Assembly: GCA_964549655.1 (NCBI GenBank)
Contig: CAZJXN010000195.1
Location: forward strand, 1-8,563
Origin: JADJNW01 sp964549655
GTDB taxonomy: Bacteria; Bacteroidota; Bacteroidia; Chitinophagales; Saprospiraceae
DNA: 8,563 nucleotides
Reading direction: 5' to 3'
Positions 1-6,184 of this stretch are shown one piece after another (position 1 is the first letter of the stretch; each line of letters starts with the position of its first letter). The notes beneath the pieces were generated by a model, which worked only from the letters and a program-made list of their open reading frames with translations, was not told the origin of the DNA and did not search any database. The position numbers and the translations under genes are program-made.

Positions 1-77
1 GTGATTGGTGAAATGGGAATAGTGATTGGTGAAACGGGAATAGTGATTGGTGAAACGTCTCACCAATCACTTTTCAC
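1..77. repeat. Heptamer tandem repeat with in-register inversion, just past nadK stop
   Basis: Positions 1-56 divide exactly into eight 7-base units: GTGATTG (1-7, 22-28, 43-49), GTGAAAY (8-14, 29-35, 50-56) and GGGAATA (15-21, 36-42), giving a 21-bp higher-order period. At 56/57 the orientation flips. Read on the minus strand, 77-57 is three more units: GTGAAAA, GTGATTG, GTGAGAC. The arms 36-56 and 57-77 differ at 3 of 21 positions, so they form an imperfect 42-bp palindrome, with a strong 11-bp stem (43-53 with 60-70). The array ends 2 bp from the nadK stop codon and may continue beyond the window's left edge. A hairpin in the nadK 3' end could protect or terminate the transcript, but there is no following T-run. 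It resembles the heptanucleotide STRR repeats known from cyanobacteria; no spacers, so not CRISPR. Confidence 0.9.
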
Positions 78-79
78 CT

Positions 80-967
80 TTAATAATGATTTCGAGCATC
101 CGCACCCCAAACAAGTTTTTCGCGGATGGTGCGCAAGAAACTCACTTCTTGCAATTGTACTAATCGTACCTTAAACTCATTTTTGCGCACGGCGAGTTGA
201 TGCGCGGCTGTCACTACTTCAAAACGCGAATCCAGCGTACACAGAAAATTTTCGGCGCGTCCTTCTATTTCAAACGAAATAATAGAATCATCGGAAATGA
301 CCACTGGACGTACGCTTAAATTGTGCGGCGCAACAGGCGTAATCACAAAATTATCTGCATTAGGAAAAATGATAGGACCGCCGCAACTCAAGGAATAGCC
401 AGTAGAACCTGTCGGTGTAGCTACAATCAAGCCATCTGCCCAGTAGGAATTGAGATATGCGCCATTGATATAAGTGTGAATCGTAATCATGGAAGAGGTG
501 TCGCGCTTCAGAAAAGTACAATCATTGAGCGCAAAGCGCGTGTCGCCGAAGATGGGCAAATTCGATTCTAAATATAACAAGCCACGCTCGTCAATTTGAT
601 ACATTCCTCGTTTTACCAAACTGATGGCTTCTGGAATTCGCTTTTTTTCAATACTCGCCAGAAAACCCAATCGTCCGAGATTGATACCCAAAATAGGTAC
701 GCCGCTGTCCCGAATGTGCAATAAAGCGGATAAAATCGTGCCGTCGCCGCCGAGCGTGATTACAAAATCAAATTTTTTCACCGCAAAATCCAAGTAACTT
801 TCAAAAGTGCCAACATCGCGTTTGAACTGGATTTTACCTTTTAAATCATCTAAATACGGGGCATAGACGTAAGCGTTTATGCCTTCTAAGTGGAGGGTGT
901 CAAAAAGATTTTGAATATGAGGAAGGTCGGTTTCTTTAAATTCTCGGCTGTAAACGATGACTTGCAT
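80..967 (-). CDS. nadK: NAD kinase
   Basis: This is a 295-residue cytoplasmic NAD kinase, which phosphorylates NAD+ on the 2'-hydroxyl of its adenosine ribose to make NADP+. The family signature is clear: the GGDGT motif at residues 73-77 in the N-terminal nucleotide-binding domain, followed by GINLGRLGFL at 94-103. The beta-rich C-terminal domain has the NAD-binding pair N148-D149 and the long conserved segment DGLIVATPTGSTGYSLSCGG at about 178-197. Length is normal for the bacterial family and nothing is truncated. The ATG at 967 gives the usual N-terminus (MQVIVYSREF); no clear Shine-Dalgarno sequence precedes it, which is common in Bacteroidota. The upstream neighbour is the Omp85 gene, 153 bp away, so nadK may have its own promoter, though I found no perfect one. 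Its 3' end runs into a heptamer repeat hairpin. Confidence 0.97.
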   Translation of the reverse strand: MQVIVYSREFKETDLPHIQNLFDTLHLEGINAYVYAPYLDDLKGKIQFKRDVGTFESYLDFAVKKFDFVITLGGDGTILSALLHIRDSGVPILGINLGRLGFLASIEKKRIPEAISLVKRGMYQIDERGLLYLESNLPIFGDTRFALNDCTFLKRDTSSMITIHTYINGAYLNSYWADGLIVATPTGSTGYSLSCGGPIIFPNADNFVITPVAPHNLSVRPVVISDDSIISFEIEGRAENFLCTLDSRFEVVTAAHQLAVRKNEFKVRLVQLQEVSFLRTIREKLVWGADARNHY

Positions 968-1120
968 ACTGTTTTGTTGGAAGATTGGAATTTTTGAGTT
1001 GAATTAATTGAGATGTGTACTGCTATTTTACAACTTGAATCCCGAAGTTAAAAATTATATCTTCCAATTACAATTTATTTTTCATTCCATTATTCCCATT
1101 TTCTAACTTTTCAAACTTCC

Positions 1121-2518
1121 TTAAATATTCAGGTTCAAATGTAAAAATAACCCTTTTTCCAGTAGATGGTTAAAACTGTATTCCAATTGCAGCACTTTAT
1201 CATAGAAAAATACGAAATCCAAACCAACACCGCCGCCCCAAAGTAGCCGATTGACGAATGGATTATTATATTCTGAGTAGGGTTCGTGTACAAAACCCAT
1301 ATCGTTATTCACACCCAGAAAGACTTTCACTGGCATGGAGCGAAATTGTTTCACGGGCATCATTTTTCCAAAATTAATGCCTTTTTCCAGCAACTTAAAG
1401 CGGACATTGGTTTTGAAAAAGCCCATATCCATCCCATCTATGACGTAATAATCGTAACCATGCAGAGAATTTTTGCCGAAGCCGAGTGCCCGATTGTCAT
1501 TATAAGGCTGCTGACAGCGCACGAGCGAGGCTTTTCCACCAGTTTTAAATGCGACACTAAAGCGAGGGCTAAGGGTGTAATATTTGTCAAAATAAGCAGA
1601 TAAGATCAATGAATTGCGGTCATCCGACAAGCCCAAACCATCGCGCTCCAGCCGGACAGAGATGTAATTGCCCGCCATCGGGTAGGGACGCACGTCGCGA
1701 CTATCGAACGTAAACTGATAAGCTAACGAAAGGTAGCGCTGCAAACTTTCTCCTTGTTGGAAAAAATGTGGATTTAAGACAGTAGCAATAGAATCGGAAA
1801 TCGTATTGTGATGATAACTTAAAAAGACGCGGTGAAACGTACGCAGACCCGGACGATACGTCAGCGCCGTTTCGGCTCGAAATCGGGTGTATAAAAATTG
1901 ATTATCATCTTTAAAAAACAACTGCTTATTACCCTCGGTCGCATAATTGACTTCTCGGTTACGCGCAAAAGAGACATCTGCTGACAGTCCAATCGTTTGC
2001 TTTTTATTGATGTAAGGCAAGGAATAACCGAATGAATAACTGTGCGTGTAGCCATATTTAGCGCCTATTTTAAGTCGGTCAGCACGACCTGAGATATTCA
2101 AATGTGTAAAGTCACTTCCAAAATTGACCCGTTGCAAGGAGCGATTTTGCTCGACCCACCAAACATTAAAATTGCGGTCTGCCAGCTCAAAATATGGAAC
2201 CGGATAGATGTACCACGTTTCTTCTACCTTAATTTTTACAGTAAGATGGTTGGGGGAAAAGGTATCAGGTGCTGTCGTTTGAATCGTGGCTTTATTGAAC
2301 ATACTGGTGTTCATCACCATCTGCTCGCTCTCTTTCAGCACGGTGGGTAATGAGTTGATGTCAAGGCTATCGCCCTGCTTGAACTGCAATTCCCGAAGAA
2401 TGATTGCTTCCTTCGTACGCTGATTTCCTTCAATCGTGATCAAGTCAATATGTACAAAATTTTGTGCAACGACATAAAATTTTGCTAATACCAATATAAA
2501 CAAACCAATTATCCGCAT
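1121..2518 (-). CDS. Omp85/BamA-TamA family outer-membrane barrel protein, one POTRA
   Basis: The 465-residue product starts with a Sec signal peptide (residues 1 to about 18, hydrophobic IIGLFILVLAKFYVVA, likely cleavage after VVA before QN). Next is one POTRA-like region (about 22-100), recognised by the IDLITIEGNQRTKEAIILREL start and its following KQGD. From about 101 the chain is rich in alternating aromatic/polar beta strands up to the C-terminus, as in a 16-strand Omp85 barrel. The DSRDVRPYPMAGNY segment (272-285) matches the conserved strand-turn of this family. The usual L-R-G-Y/F lid motif appears as LHGY (352-355), with histidine for arginine. Full BamA has five POTRAs and is much longer, so this is a short accessory homologue, not the essential BamA. 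Its exact job is unknown; outer-membrane protein or lipid export roles are possible. The start at 2518 is set by the signal peptide. Confidence 0.85.
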   Translation of the reverse strand: MRIIGLFILVLAKFYVVAQNFVHIDLITIEGNQRTKEAIILRELQFKQGDSLDINSLPTVLKESEQMVMNTSMFNKATIQTTAPDTFSPNHLTVKIKVEETWYIYPVPYFELADRNFNVWWVEQNRSLQRVNFGSDFTHLNISGRADRLKIGAKYGYTHSYSFGYSLPYINKKQTIGLSADVSFARNREVNYATEGNKQLFFKDDNQFLYTRFRAETALTYRPGLRTFHRVFLSYHHNTISDSIATVLNPHFFQQGESLQRYLSLAYQFTFDSRDVRPYPMAGNYISVRLERDGLGLSDDRNSLILSAYFDKYYTLSPRFSVAFKTGGKASLVRCQQPYNDNRALGFGKNSLHGYDYYVIDGMDMGFFKTNVRFKLLEKGINFGKMMPVKQFRSMPVKVFLGVNNDMGFVHEPYSEYNNPFVNRLLWGGGVGLDFVFFYDKVLQLEYSFNHLLEKGLFLHLNLNI

Positions 2519-2537
2519 TTCTTTCTAAATATAAATC

Positions 2538-2567
2538 CGAATGTACCACTTTTCTTGAAAATCAAAA
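2538..2567 (-). promoter_or_regulatory. Possible promoter of the Omp85 gene
   Basis: On the minus strand, TTTTG (2567-2563) is followed after 17 bp by TACATTCG (2545-2538). This fits the Bacteroidota -33 TTG and -7 TAnnTTTG pattern with one mismatch and a slightly short spacer. It lies about 20 bp before the Omp85 ATG, which would give a very short leader. The rest of the 162-bp gap holds little apart from the heptamer units at its far end. Confidence 0.3.
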
Positions 2568-2659
2568 GGATGGAGTACGACATTTTGTAGCATTCCTTCA
2601 GCGTTTACGAAAAAAAGGGGCGGTTGGTTTCGTTTTGAATACAAAACTTAGATGGCGAG

Positions 2660-2680
2660 AACCAGCAACCAGTATCCAGT
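2660..2680. repeat. Three heptamer units touching the CBS gene stop codon
   Basis: Three 7-base units, AACCAGC (2660-2666), AACCAGT (2667-2673) and ATCCAGT (2674-2680), run up to the base next to the CBS gene stop codon (2683-2681 on the minus strand). The unit differs from those at 1-77 and 3582-3616, but the period and the position relative to a stop codon are the same. Confidence 0.65.
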
Positions 2681-3340
2681 TTACACATTCAAATAGGAAA
2701 CCAGCGAATCGTAACGCTCTTTCAAGGTATCCAAATATTCTGCCTCATTGAAAGAAGCTTTTACCGTATAATTGAAGCGAGCAAACGAGGAGAGAATCGC
2801 GCCTATATTTTGGGTATTTACTTTAATGGTTACATTTATTTCATTGTCATCAGGAGTAGAAGAGAGGAACGAACTAAAAATGACCGCATTTTCTGATTCT
2901 ACAATGCGAGCAATTTGGGCGAGGGAATAATCATGTTTGTGCGTTTCTAATACAATAATGCTTCCTGATTCAGCGAAAGCTGCCGTACTTGCAAAATAGC
3001 GCAAGAGGTCTTCCTGCGTCACCACGCCACAATAATTATCGTCAGCATCCACGACCGCTACCAGCGTGAGTTGGTAGTCGGCAAGCACCCGCATGACTTC
3101 GTAAATATGGTCGCGCGCGTGCACAAACGGATGGTGCAAAGACAAACTATAAGAACCGACTGCCTCGGTCGCATCAAAATTCAAAATATCATCTTCAGAT
3201 ATCAATCCCAACAACTGTTGGTTATTTACAATCGGTAGATGCCGTACATAAAACTCACTCATCATCTCCAACGCTTCTTCGCCAGTATCGGAGGTGCGCA
3301 AGGGGATAATCTCATCGGAAACTAATTGTTCTGCGGTCAT
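2681..3340 (-). CDS. CBS-pair protein with ACT-like C-terminal domain
   Basis: This 219-residue soluble protein has two CBS motifs forming one Bateman module. CBS1 is about residues 1-57, with the strand-helix pattern HLPIVNNQQLLGLISEDDIL at 34-53. CBS2 is about 70-116 and carries LVAVVDADDNYCGVVTQEDL at 93-112. The region from about 127 to 197 (SIIVLETHKHDYSLAQIARIVESENAVIFSS and following strands) looks like an ACT-type fold. Bateman modules usually bind adenine nucleotides and ACT domains usually bind small ligands, so a ligand-sensing regulatory role is likely; no catalytic domain is visible. Proteins of this type often sit beside nadK in Bacteroidota, which suggests a link to the nucleotide or NAD(P) state, but that is inference. 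The ATG at 3340 is preferred. Another ATG 13 bases upstream is out of frame, and neither has a clear ribosome-binding site. Confidence 0.88.
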   Translation of the reverse strand: MTAEQLVSDEIIPLRTSDTGEEALEMMSEFYVRHLPIVNNQQLLGLISEDDILNFDATEAVGSYSLSLHHPFVHARDHIYEVMRVLADYQLTLVAVVDADDNYCGVVTQEDLLRYFASTAAFAESGSIIVLETHKHDYSLAQIARIVESENAVIFSSFLSSTPDDNEINVTIKVNTQNIGAILSSFARFNYTVKASFNEAEYLDTLKERYDSLVSYLNV

Positions 3341-3418
3341 TGCGGGTCGTCATTTTACAGTAAACGAATAGTTGCCTGTATGTGTTGATTATCAATATGT
3401 TAAAAAAAGAGAAGCAAT

Positions 3419-3451
3419 AGGTGTGGCACATTTTCAAAATGTGCCAAACCT
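3419..3451. repeat. 33-bp near-perfect palindrome between TM2 and CBS genes
   Basis: GGCACATTTT (3425-3434) pairs perfectly with AAAATGTGCC (3436-3445) around a single C. The flanks AGGTGT (3419-3424) and AAACCT (3446-3451) extend the match with one mispair, giving 16-bp arms. In the minus-strand transcript it would form a strong hairpin 166 nt past the TM2 stop codon. A run of seven Ts follows about 12 nt later, which is too far for a classical intrinsic terminator. It may be a terminator-like element, a dispersed palindromic repeat or a site upstream of the CBS gene. The rest of the 276-bp gap is AT-rich with no gene. Confidence 0.75.
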
Positions 3452-3581
3452 AAATCAGCGTAGCAAGAAAAGGATTTTTTCTACCAAAAATTTGTCAAAA
3501 AAGTTAAATATTCTCTAAATAATTGAATACATCTAAATTTTAATAAATTCAGCTCAAATTATTGGTTGTCAACATCTAATG

Positions 3582-3616
3582 GACTGCTAACTGCCTACTT
3601 TAAGCTGCCTACTTAT
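3582..3616. repeat. Heptamer/14-mer repeat touching the TM2 gene stop codon
   Basis: Five 7-base units fill this stretch: GACTGCT, AACTGCC, TACTTTA, AGCTGCC and TACTTAT. Units 2-3 and 4-5 form a 14-bp repeat with three mismatches. The last base, 3616, is adjacent to the TM2 gene stop codon (3619-3617 on the minus strand), so the array is the very start of that gene's 3' untranslated region. No matching inverted arm is seen. Confidence 0.65.
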
Positions 3617-4438
3617 TTAACCCAGCAATTTCTTTTTTTGCGCCGCAAATTCTTCTTCCGTCAATAAGCCTTTTTCGCGGTAGTCACCGAGCCGTTTAAG
3701 TTGTTCTAATAAATCGCCGCCGCCCAATTCCAGTACTGTTTCGGCTTCTTCTGGTAAGGCTACTTTTATTTCTGTGGTTGTAGCGACTACTTTCTCGGGT
3801 TGCGTTTGCAATTGAAATCCATTTTTCTCGAATTCCTCAAACTCCGGTTGAATGCGCAAATAAGCCAAGGCATCGTGTTCTTTGATGCGTTTAAAATCAT
3901 TAAAACCCAATTCTACCGCTCGGTCAAGGTGAAAAAAGCCTTGCTCCGGCTGCTCATTGAGCGAGTAAGCACAAGCTAAATTAAAATGAACGGCTACATC
4001 TCGCGCATCCATTGCCAGTGCCTTCTGAAAATCTTCAATCGCGCCGTCATAGTCGTAATCTCTAAATTTTCGGATGCCGCTATTTTTGAGTTCTGTGTTA
4101 TCCTGTCGTGGCGGGGCGTTTGTCGGTCGGCGCGTTTCTCGATATTCGCGGCGGTCACTGCGGCGGATATTGCGGTCGTAGTGCGGTTTTTCGCGTTCAA
4201 AATCAGGTTGCGCCCGACGCGTTACTTCTATAAATTTCTTATTATATTTGGTATCAAAATTATCCTTATCAGTTGAAAAAAACACGATGGCATCTATCAA
4301 CGAAATAATCCACATCAGCGGAAACCAAAAGAAAATAAGGTAGAAAAAGCCCAGCCCAACCTGTCCTAAATAAAAACGGTGTACGCCGAACCCTCCCAGA
4401 AACAATGCCAATATACCAGCTACATTTTTATCCTTCAT
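3617..4438 (-). CDS. TM2 domain membrane protein with TPR and SHOCT domains
   Basis: The 273-residue product has three parts. Residues 1-58 are a TM2 domain: two hydrophobic helices (about 5-17 and 28-54), the short linker GGFGVHRFYLGQ (15-26) and an acidic DAIVFF end to helix 2. Residues 72-112 are a polar, arginine-rich low-complexity linker. Residues about 117-185 contain TPR-like helices (GIRKFRDYDYDGAIEDFQKAL, then HFNLACAYSL). The last 30 residues (LLEQLKRLGDYREKGLLTEEEFAAQKKKLL, 243-272) are a typical SHOCT domain, a short oligomerisation-type motif. It is therefore probably a membrane-anchored scaffold with a cytoplasmic TPR/SHOCT tail, but partners are unknown. The ATG at 4438 gives the conserved MKDKNVAGILALFLGG start. 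No Shine-Dalgarno sequence is visible, and a heptamer array starts 9 bp upstream. Confidence 0.85.
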   Translation of the reverse strand: MKDKNVAGILALFLGGFGVHRFYLGQVGLGFFYLIFFWFPLMWIISLIDAIVFFSTDKDNFDTKYNKKFIEVTRRAQPDFEREKPHYDRNIRRSDRREYRETRRPTNAPPRQDNTELKNSGIRKFRDYDYDGAIEDFQKALAMDARDVAVHFNLACAYSLNEQPEQGFFHLDRAVELGFNDFKRIKEHDALAYLRIQPEFEEFEKNGFQLQTQPEKVVATTTEIKVALPEEAETVLELGGGDLLEQLKRLGDYREKGLLTEEEFAAQKKKLLG

Positions 4439-4447
4439 ATTTGAAAA

Positions 4448-4482
4448 TTAGACTTTAGACTTTAGACCGTAGATTTTAGACG
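4448..4482. repeat. TTAGACN heptamer array upstream of the TM2 gene
   Basis: Five head-to-tail units occupy 4448-4482: TTAGACT (4448-4454 and 4455-4461), TTAGACC (4462-4468), GTAGATT (4469-4475) and TTAGACG (4476-4482). It begins 9 bp before the TM2 start codon, so it would lie in that gene's leader or promoter region. A related array in opposite orientation lies at 4539-4559. Confidence 0.85.
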
Positions 4483-4538
4483 CTTGTTTTGTGGACCCTT
4501 TCTTCTCCACTATTGAGTTGTTTTGGTAGCAAGTGAAA

Positions 4539-4559
4539 TCTATCGTCTATCGTCTATTT
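4539..4559. repeat. Inverted heptamer array (TCTATCG)
   Basis: TCTATCG occurs at 4539-4545 and 4546-4552, followed by TCTATTT (4553-4559). Read on the minus strand these are TAGACGA-type units, a permuted and inverted form of the TTAGACG family at 4448-4482. The two arrays are separated by 56 bp, which is 8 times 7, so they are in the same register. They could pair to form a long imperfect stem. Confidence 0.7.
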
Positions 4560-4612
4560 AAAGATCAATGTACAATATTAAAGGCATTTTCGCAAAAATT
4601 GTTGCAATCTCC

Positions 4613-4639
4613 CGCAGATTTCGCAGATGGCGCATACTT
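4613..4639. repeat. Nine-base tandem repeat (CGCAGATNN)
   Basis: CGCAGATTT (4613-4621), CGCAGATGG (4622-4630) and a decayed CGCATACTT (4631-4639) form a 9-bp period. From memory, CGCAGATTT-type arrays recur in many environmental bacterial genomes; I cannot count copies here. Confidence 0.65.
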
Positions 4640-4670
4640 TTGTTTCTCTCATCACTTGGTCATTTTTTTC

Positions 4671-4694
4671 ACGCAAAGGCGCAAAGACGCAAAG
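4671..4694. repeat. Eight-base tandem repeat (RCGCAAAG x3)
   Basis: ACGCAAAG (4671-4678), GCGCAAAG (4679-4686) and ACGCAAAG (4687-4694) form three near-identical 8-bp units, preceded by a T-run (4663-4669). The array lies 48 bp past the end of the phosphatase gene. The T-run followed by C and this array is a known type of dispersed intergenic repeat. Confidence 0.8.
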
Positions 4695-4742
4695 TTTCTC
4701 TTGTTATAGGTCTCTCTTTCTTTTAGTCGCTCCTTCCCTTCA

Positions 4743-5996
4743 TCAGTTTGCAAAAATTTTACAAGTAAGAATTGTAAAGTCATCCGGGTACGTCTGGTCA
4801 CCTTTAAAAGTTTCAATTTTATCCATCAGCAACTTATTAAAGGTGTGAGCCGACAAGTCATAATTATTTTTTACAAAATCGTGGAGCATCTTTTCACTCA
4901 AAAAATCACCGGTTTTGTTGCGAAGGTCGGTCAACCCATCTGTAAACGCAAAAACCATTGCCGCTTCGTCCATATAATGTTCGCCTATTTCCAACTCTGG
5001 TAATTCGGTAAACGGACCCAGCATCGTACAGCCTCGGTCTAAAAAATAAAATTCATCCACAGTAGCTACCACCGGCGGATTATGTCCAGCATTTATATAA
5101 CAAAGTTTTCGGGTATGAATATCATATTCGGCAATAAAAAAAGTAATAAACCAGTCGCCGGAAGTCACGAGATTAACCGAGCGATTCAAGTCGCGTACAA
5201 ACTCATCCAACGCCGTGCGTTTGTTGATAAGCGTATGAAAATTGGCTTGAAAATTAGCCATGAGCAACGCTGCTGCCACCCCTTTTCCAGAAATATCGCC
5301 GACACAAAAAACGAATTTGCCGTCATCAAATTCTATAAAATCAATATAATCACCGCCCACGCCCAGCATCGGTTTATAAATGCTTGCCAATTCGTACAAA
5401 CTCGTGCTTGGTAAATCTTTGGGAATCAGCCGCTGTTGAATTTCACTGCCCAATTCCATCTCGCGTTTAAGGCGTTCTTGTTCTAACTGCCTCTTAAACA
5501 AGCGTTTATTCTCAATCGCAACCGCAATAATATTAGTAATAGTTGTAATGAATTGCACCTTGCTGTACATATCCTCGTCATCGCTAAAACCGCCAATAAA
5601 AACGTATGCAATCGGATGTTCTTTGTGCTTCACTGGTATAACCACGTCAAACTCGCGGATAAGCGGATGGTCATTGTCTTCTATATTTTTTAAGTAGGAA
5701 TATTTTTCAAAATAACCGGAAATATCGTGCTGCAACAAATTATCTTCAATCCCAATGCACGCCTCGCACGTCCAATTTTTCTCACCGCGCACGTAAAACA
5801 CCAGTTTTTTCACACTCAATTCCCAGCTCAAGAAAGACTGGTACATTTGATACAATTCTTTAGCTGGCACATTATTGTTAATGGCTTGGGTGATGTTCAG
5901 CAGGCGGTTTATTTGGAGTTGTTTCAAGCTCAGTTCCTGCTCCAGCCGTTCCAGCTTCAACATATTGCTCTTTATATCTGAAAAATTAGAAGCCAT
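4743..5996 (-). CDS. GAF-domain PP2C (SpoIIE/RsbU-type) serine phosphatase
   Basis: The 417-residue cytoplasmic protein has an N-terminal coiled coil (about 8-35, rich in leucine and glutamate) and a GAF-like sensor region (about 36-165, ending ITNIIAVAIENKRLF). A short helical signalling linker follows (about 165-190, QLEQERLKREMELGSEIQQRLIP, a standard lead-in). The PP2C/SpoIIE domain spans about 200-417. Metal-binding and catalytic motifs are intact: GGDY (214-217), GDISGKG (233-239), NAGHNPP (302-308), FTDGLTD (351-357) and DDFT (405-408). Such enzymes remove phosphate from serine on anti-sigma-factor-antagonist (STAS) proteins in partner-switching pathways. No STAS protein or anti-sigma kinase gene is in the window, so the substrate is unknown. 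There are no membrane segments. The start at 5996 is supported by a good Shine-Dalgarno-like GGAGG. Confidence 0.93.
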   Translation of the reverse strand: MASNFSDIKSNMLKLERLEQELSLKQLQINRLLNITQAINNNVPAKELYQMYQSFLSWELSVKKLVFYVRGEKNWTCEACIGIEDNLLQHDISGYFEKYSYLKNIEDNDHPLIREFDVVIPVKHKEHPIAYVFIGGFSDDEDMYSKVQFITTITNIIAVAIENKRLFKRQLEQERLKREMELGSEIQQRLIPKDLPSTSLYELASIYKPMLGVGGDYIDFIEFDDGKFVFCVGDISGKGVAAALLMANFQANFHTLINKRTALDEFVRDLNRSVNLVTSGDWFITFFIAEYDIHTRKLCYINAGHNPPVVATVDEFYFLDRGCTMLGPFTELPELEIGEHYMDEAAMVFAFTDGLTDLRNKTGDFLSEKMLHDFVKNNYDLSAHTFNKLLMDKIETFKGDQTYPDDFTILTCKIFAN

Positions 5997-6006
5997 TTTT
6001 AAAAAT

Positions 6007-6011
6007 CCTCC
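6007..6011 (-). promoter_or_regulatory. Shine-Dalgarno-like site of the phosphatase gene
   Basis: GGAGG on the minus strand ends 10 nt before the ATG at 5996. It is the clearest ribosome-binding site in the window, where most genes have none, and supports this start codon. Since Bacteroidota use such sites little, its effect is uncertain. Confidence 0.45.
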
Positions 6012-6085
6012 ACTAAATATAATCTTATTGAAGTAAAGATATAAAAAACCCGATTGGCTTTCTACTTTTATGTGAAATCGTGCCC

Positions 6086-6155
6086 CATCCTTTAGGATGA
6101 ACTCGTAAACCAGCCTTCAGGCTGAAAGCATCAAACGTAAAAAAGCCTTTAGGCT
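6086..6155. repeat. Cluster of three CCTTYAGG-core hairpins
   Basis: Three small perfect inverted repeats share one design, with a 2-base loop (TT or TC) and AGG closing arm. They are CATCCT/AGGATG (6086-6099), CAGCCT/AGGCTG (6111-6124) and AGCCT/AGGCT (6144-6155). Their centres are 25 and 32 bp apart. They lie in the 188-bp gap between divergent phosphatase and hydrolase genes, 30-100 bp from the hydrolase start, so they would be in its leader or promoter. The stems vary while the core stays fixed, as expected of a dispersed palindromic repeat family, not of one operator. Confidence 0.8.
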
Positions 6156-6184
6156 AAAAGTTTAAAAATCCAACATTTAAAAAT

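Larger units (their letters stand above)
4439..4742. other. 304-bp gene-free gap filled with short tandem repeats
   Basis: No credible gene lies between the TM2 start and the phosphatase stop. From left to right the gap holds the TTAGACN heptamer array, an inverted TCTATCG heptamer array, a 9-mer array, and an 8-mer array. The 48 bp between the last array and the phosphatase stop codon are pyrimidine-rich (many TCTC/TTTC/CCTT runs on the plus strand). A short open frame on the plus strand from 4627 crosses both the repeats and the phosphatase gene and has no protein-like character. Confidence 0.8.

Noticed and set aside
1..77. Possible CRISPR array
   Set aside because: Units are contiguous and only 7 bp (21 bp higher-order) with no spacers, and no cas genes are near.
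1085..1110. Possible heptamer units past the Omp85 stop codon
   Set aside because: CATTCCA, TTATTCC and CATTTTC are suggestive but too degenerate to count as an array.
1286..1603. 105-residue plus-strand open frame inside the Omp85 gene
   Set aside because: Antisense shadow of a well-supported barrel protein.
3986..4276. Open frames on both strands over the middle of the TM2 gene
   Set aside because: They are shadows of the arginine-rich linker and TPR region of the TM2-TPR-SHOCT gene.
4627..4848. 73-residue plus-strand open frame
   Set aside because: It runs through short tandem repeats and then antisense into the phosphatase gene; low-complexity, no domain.
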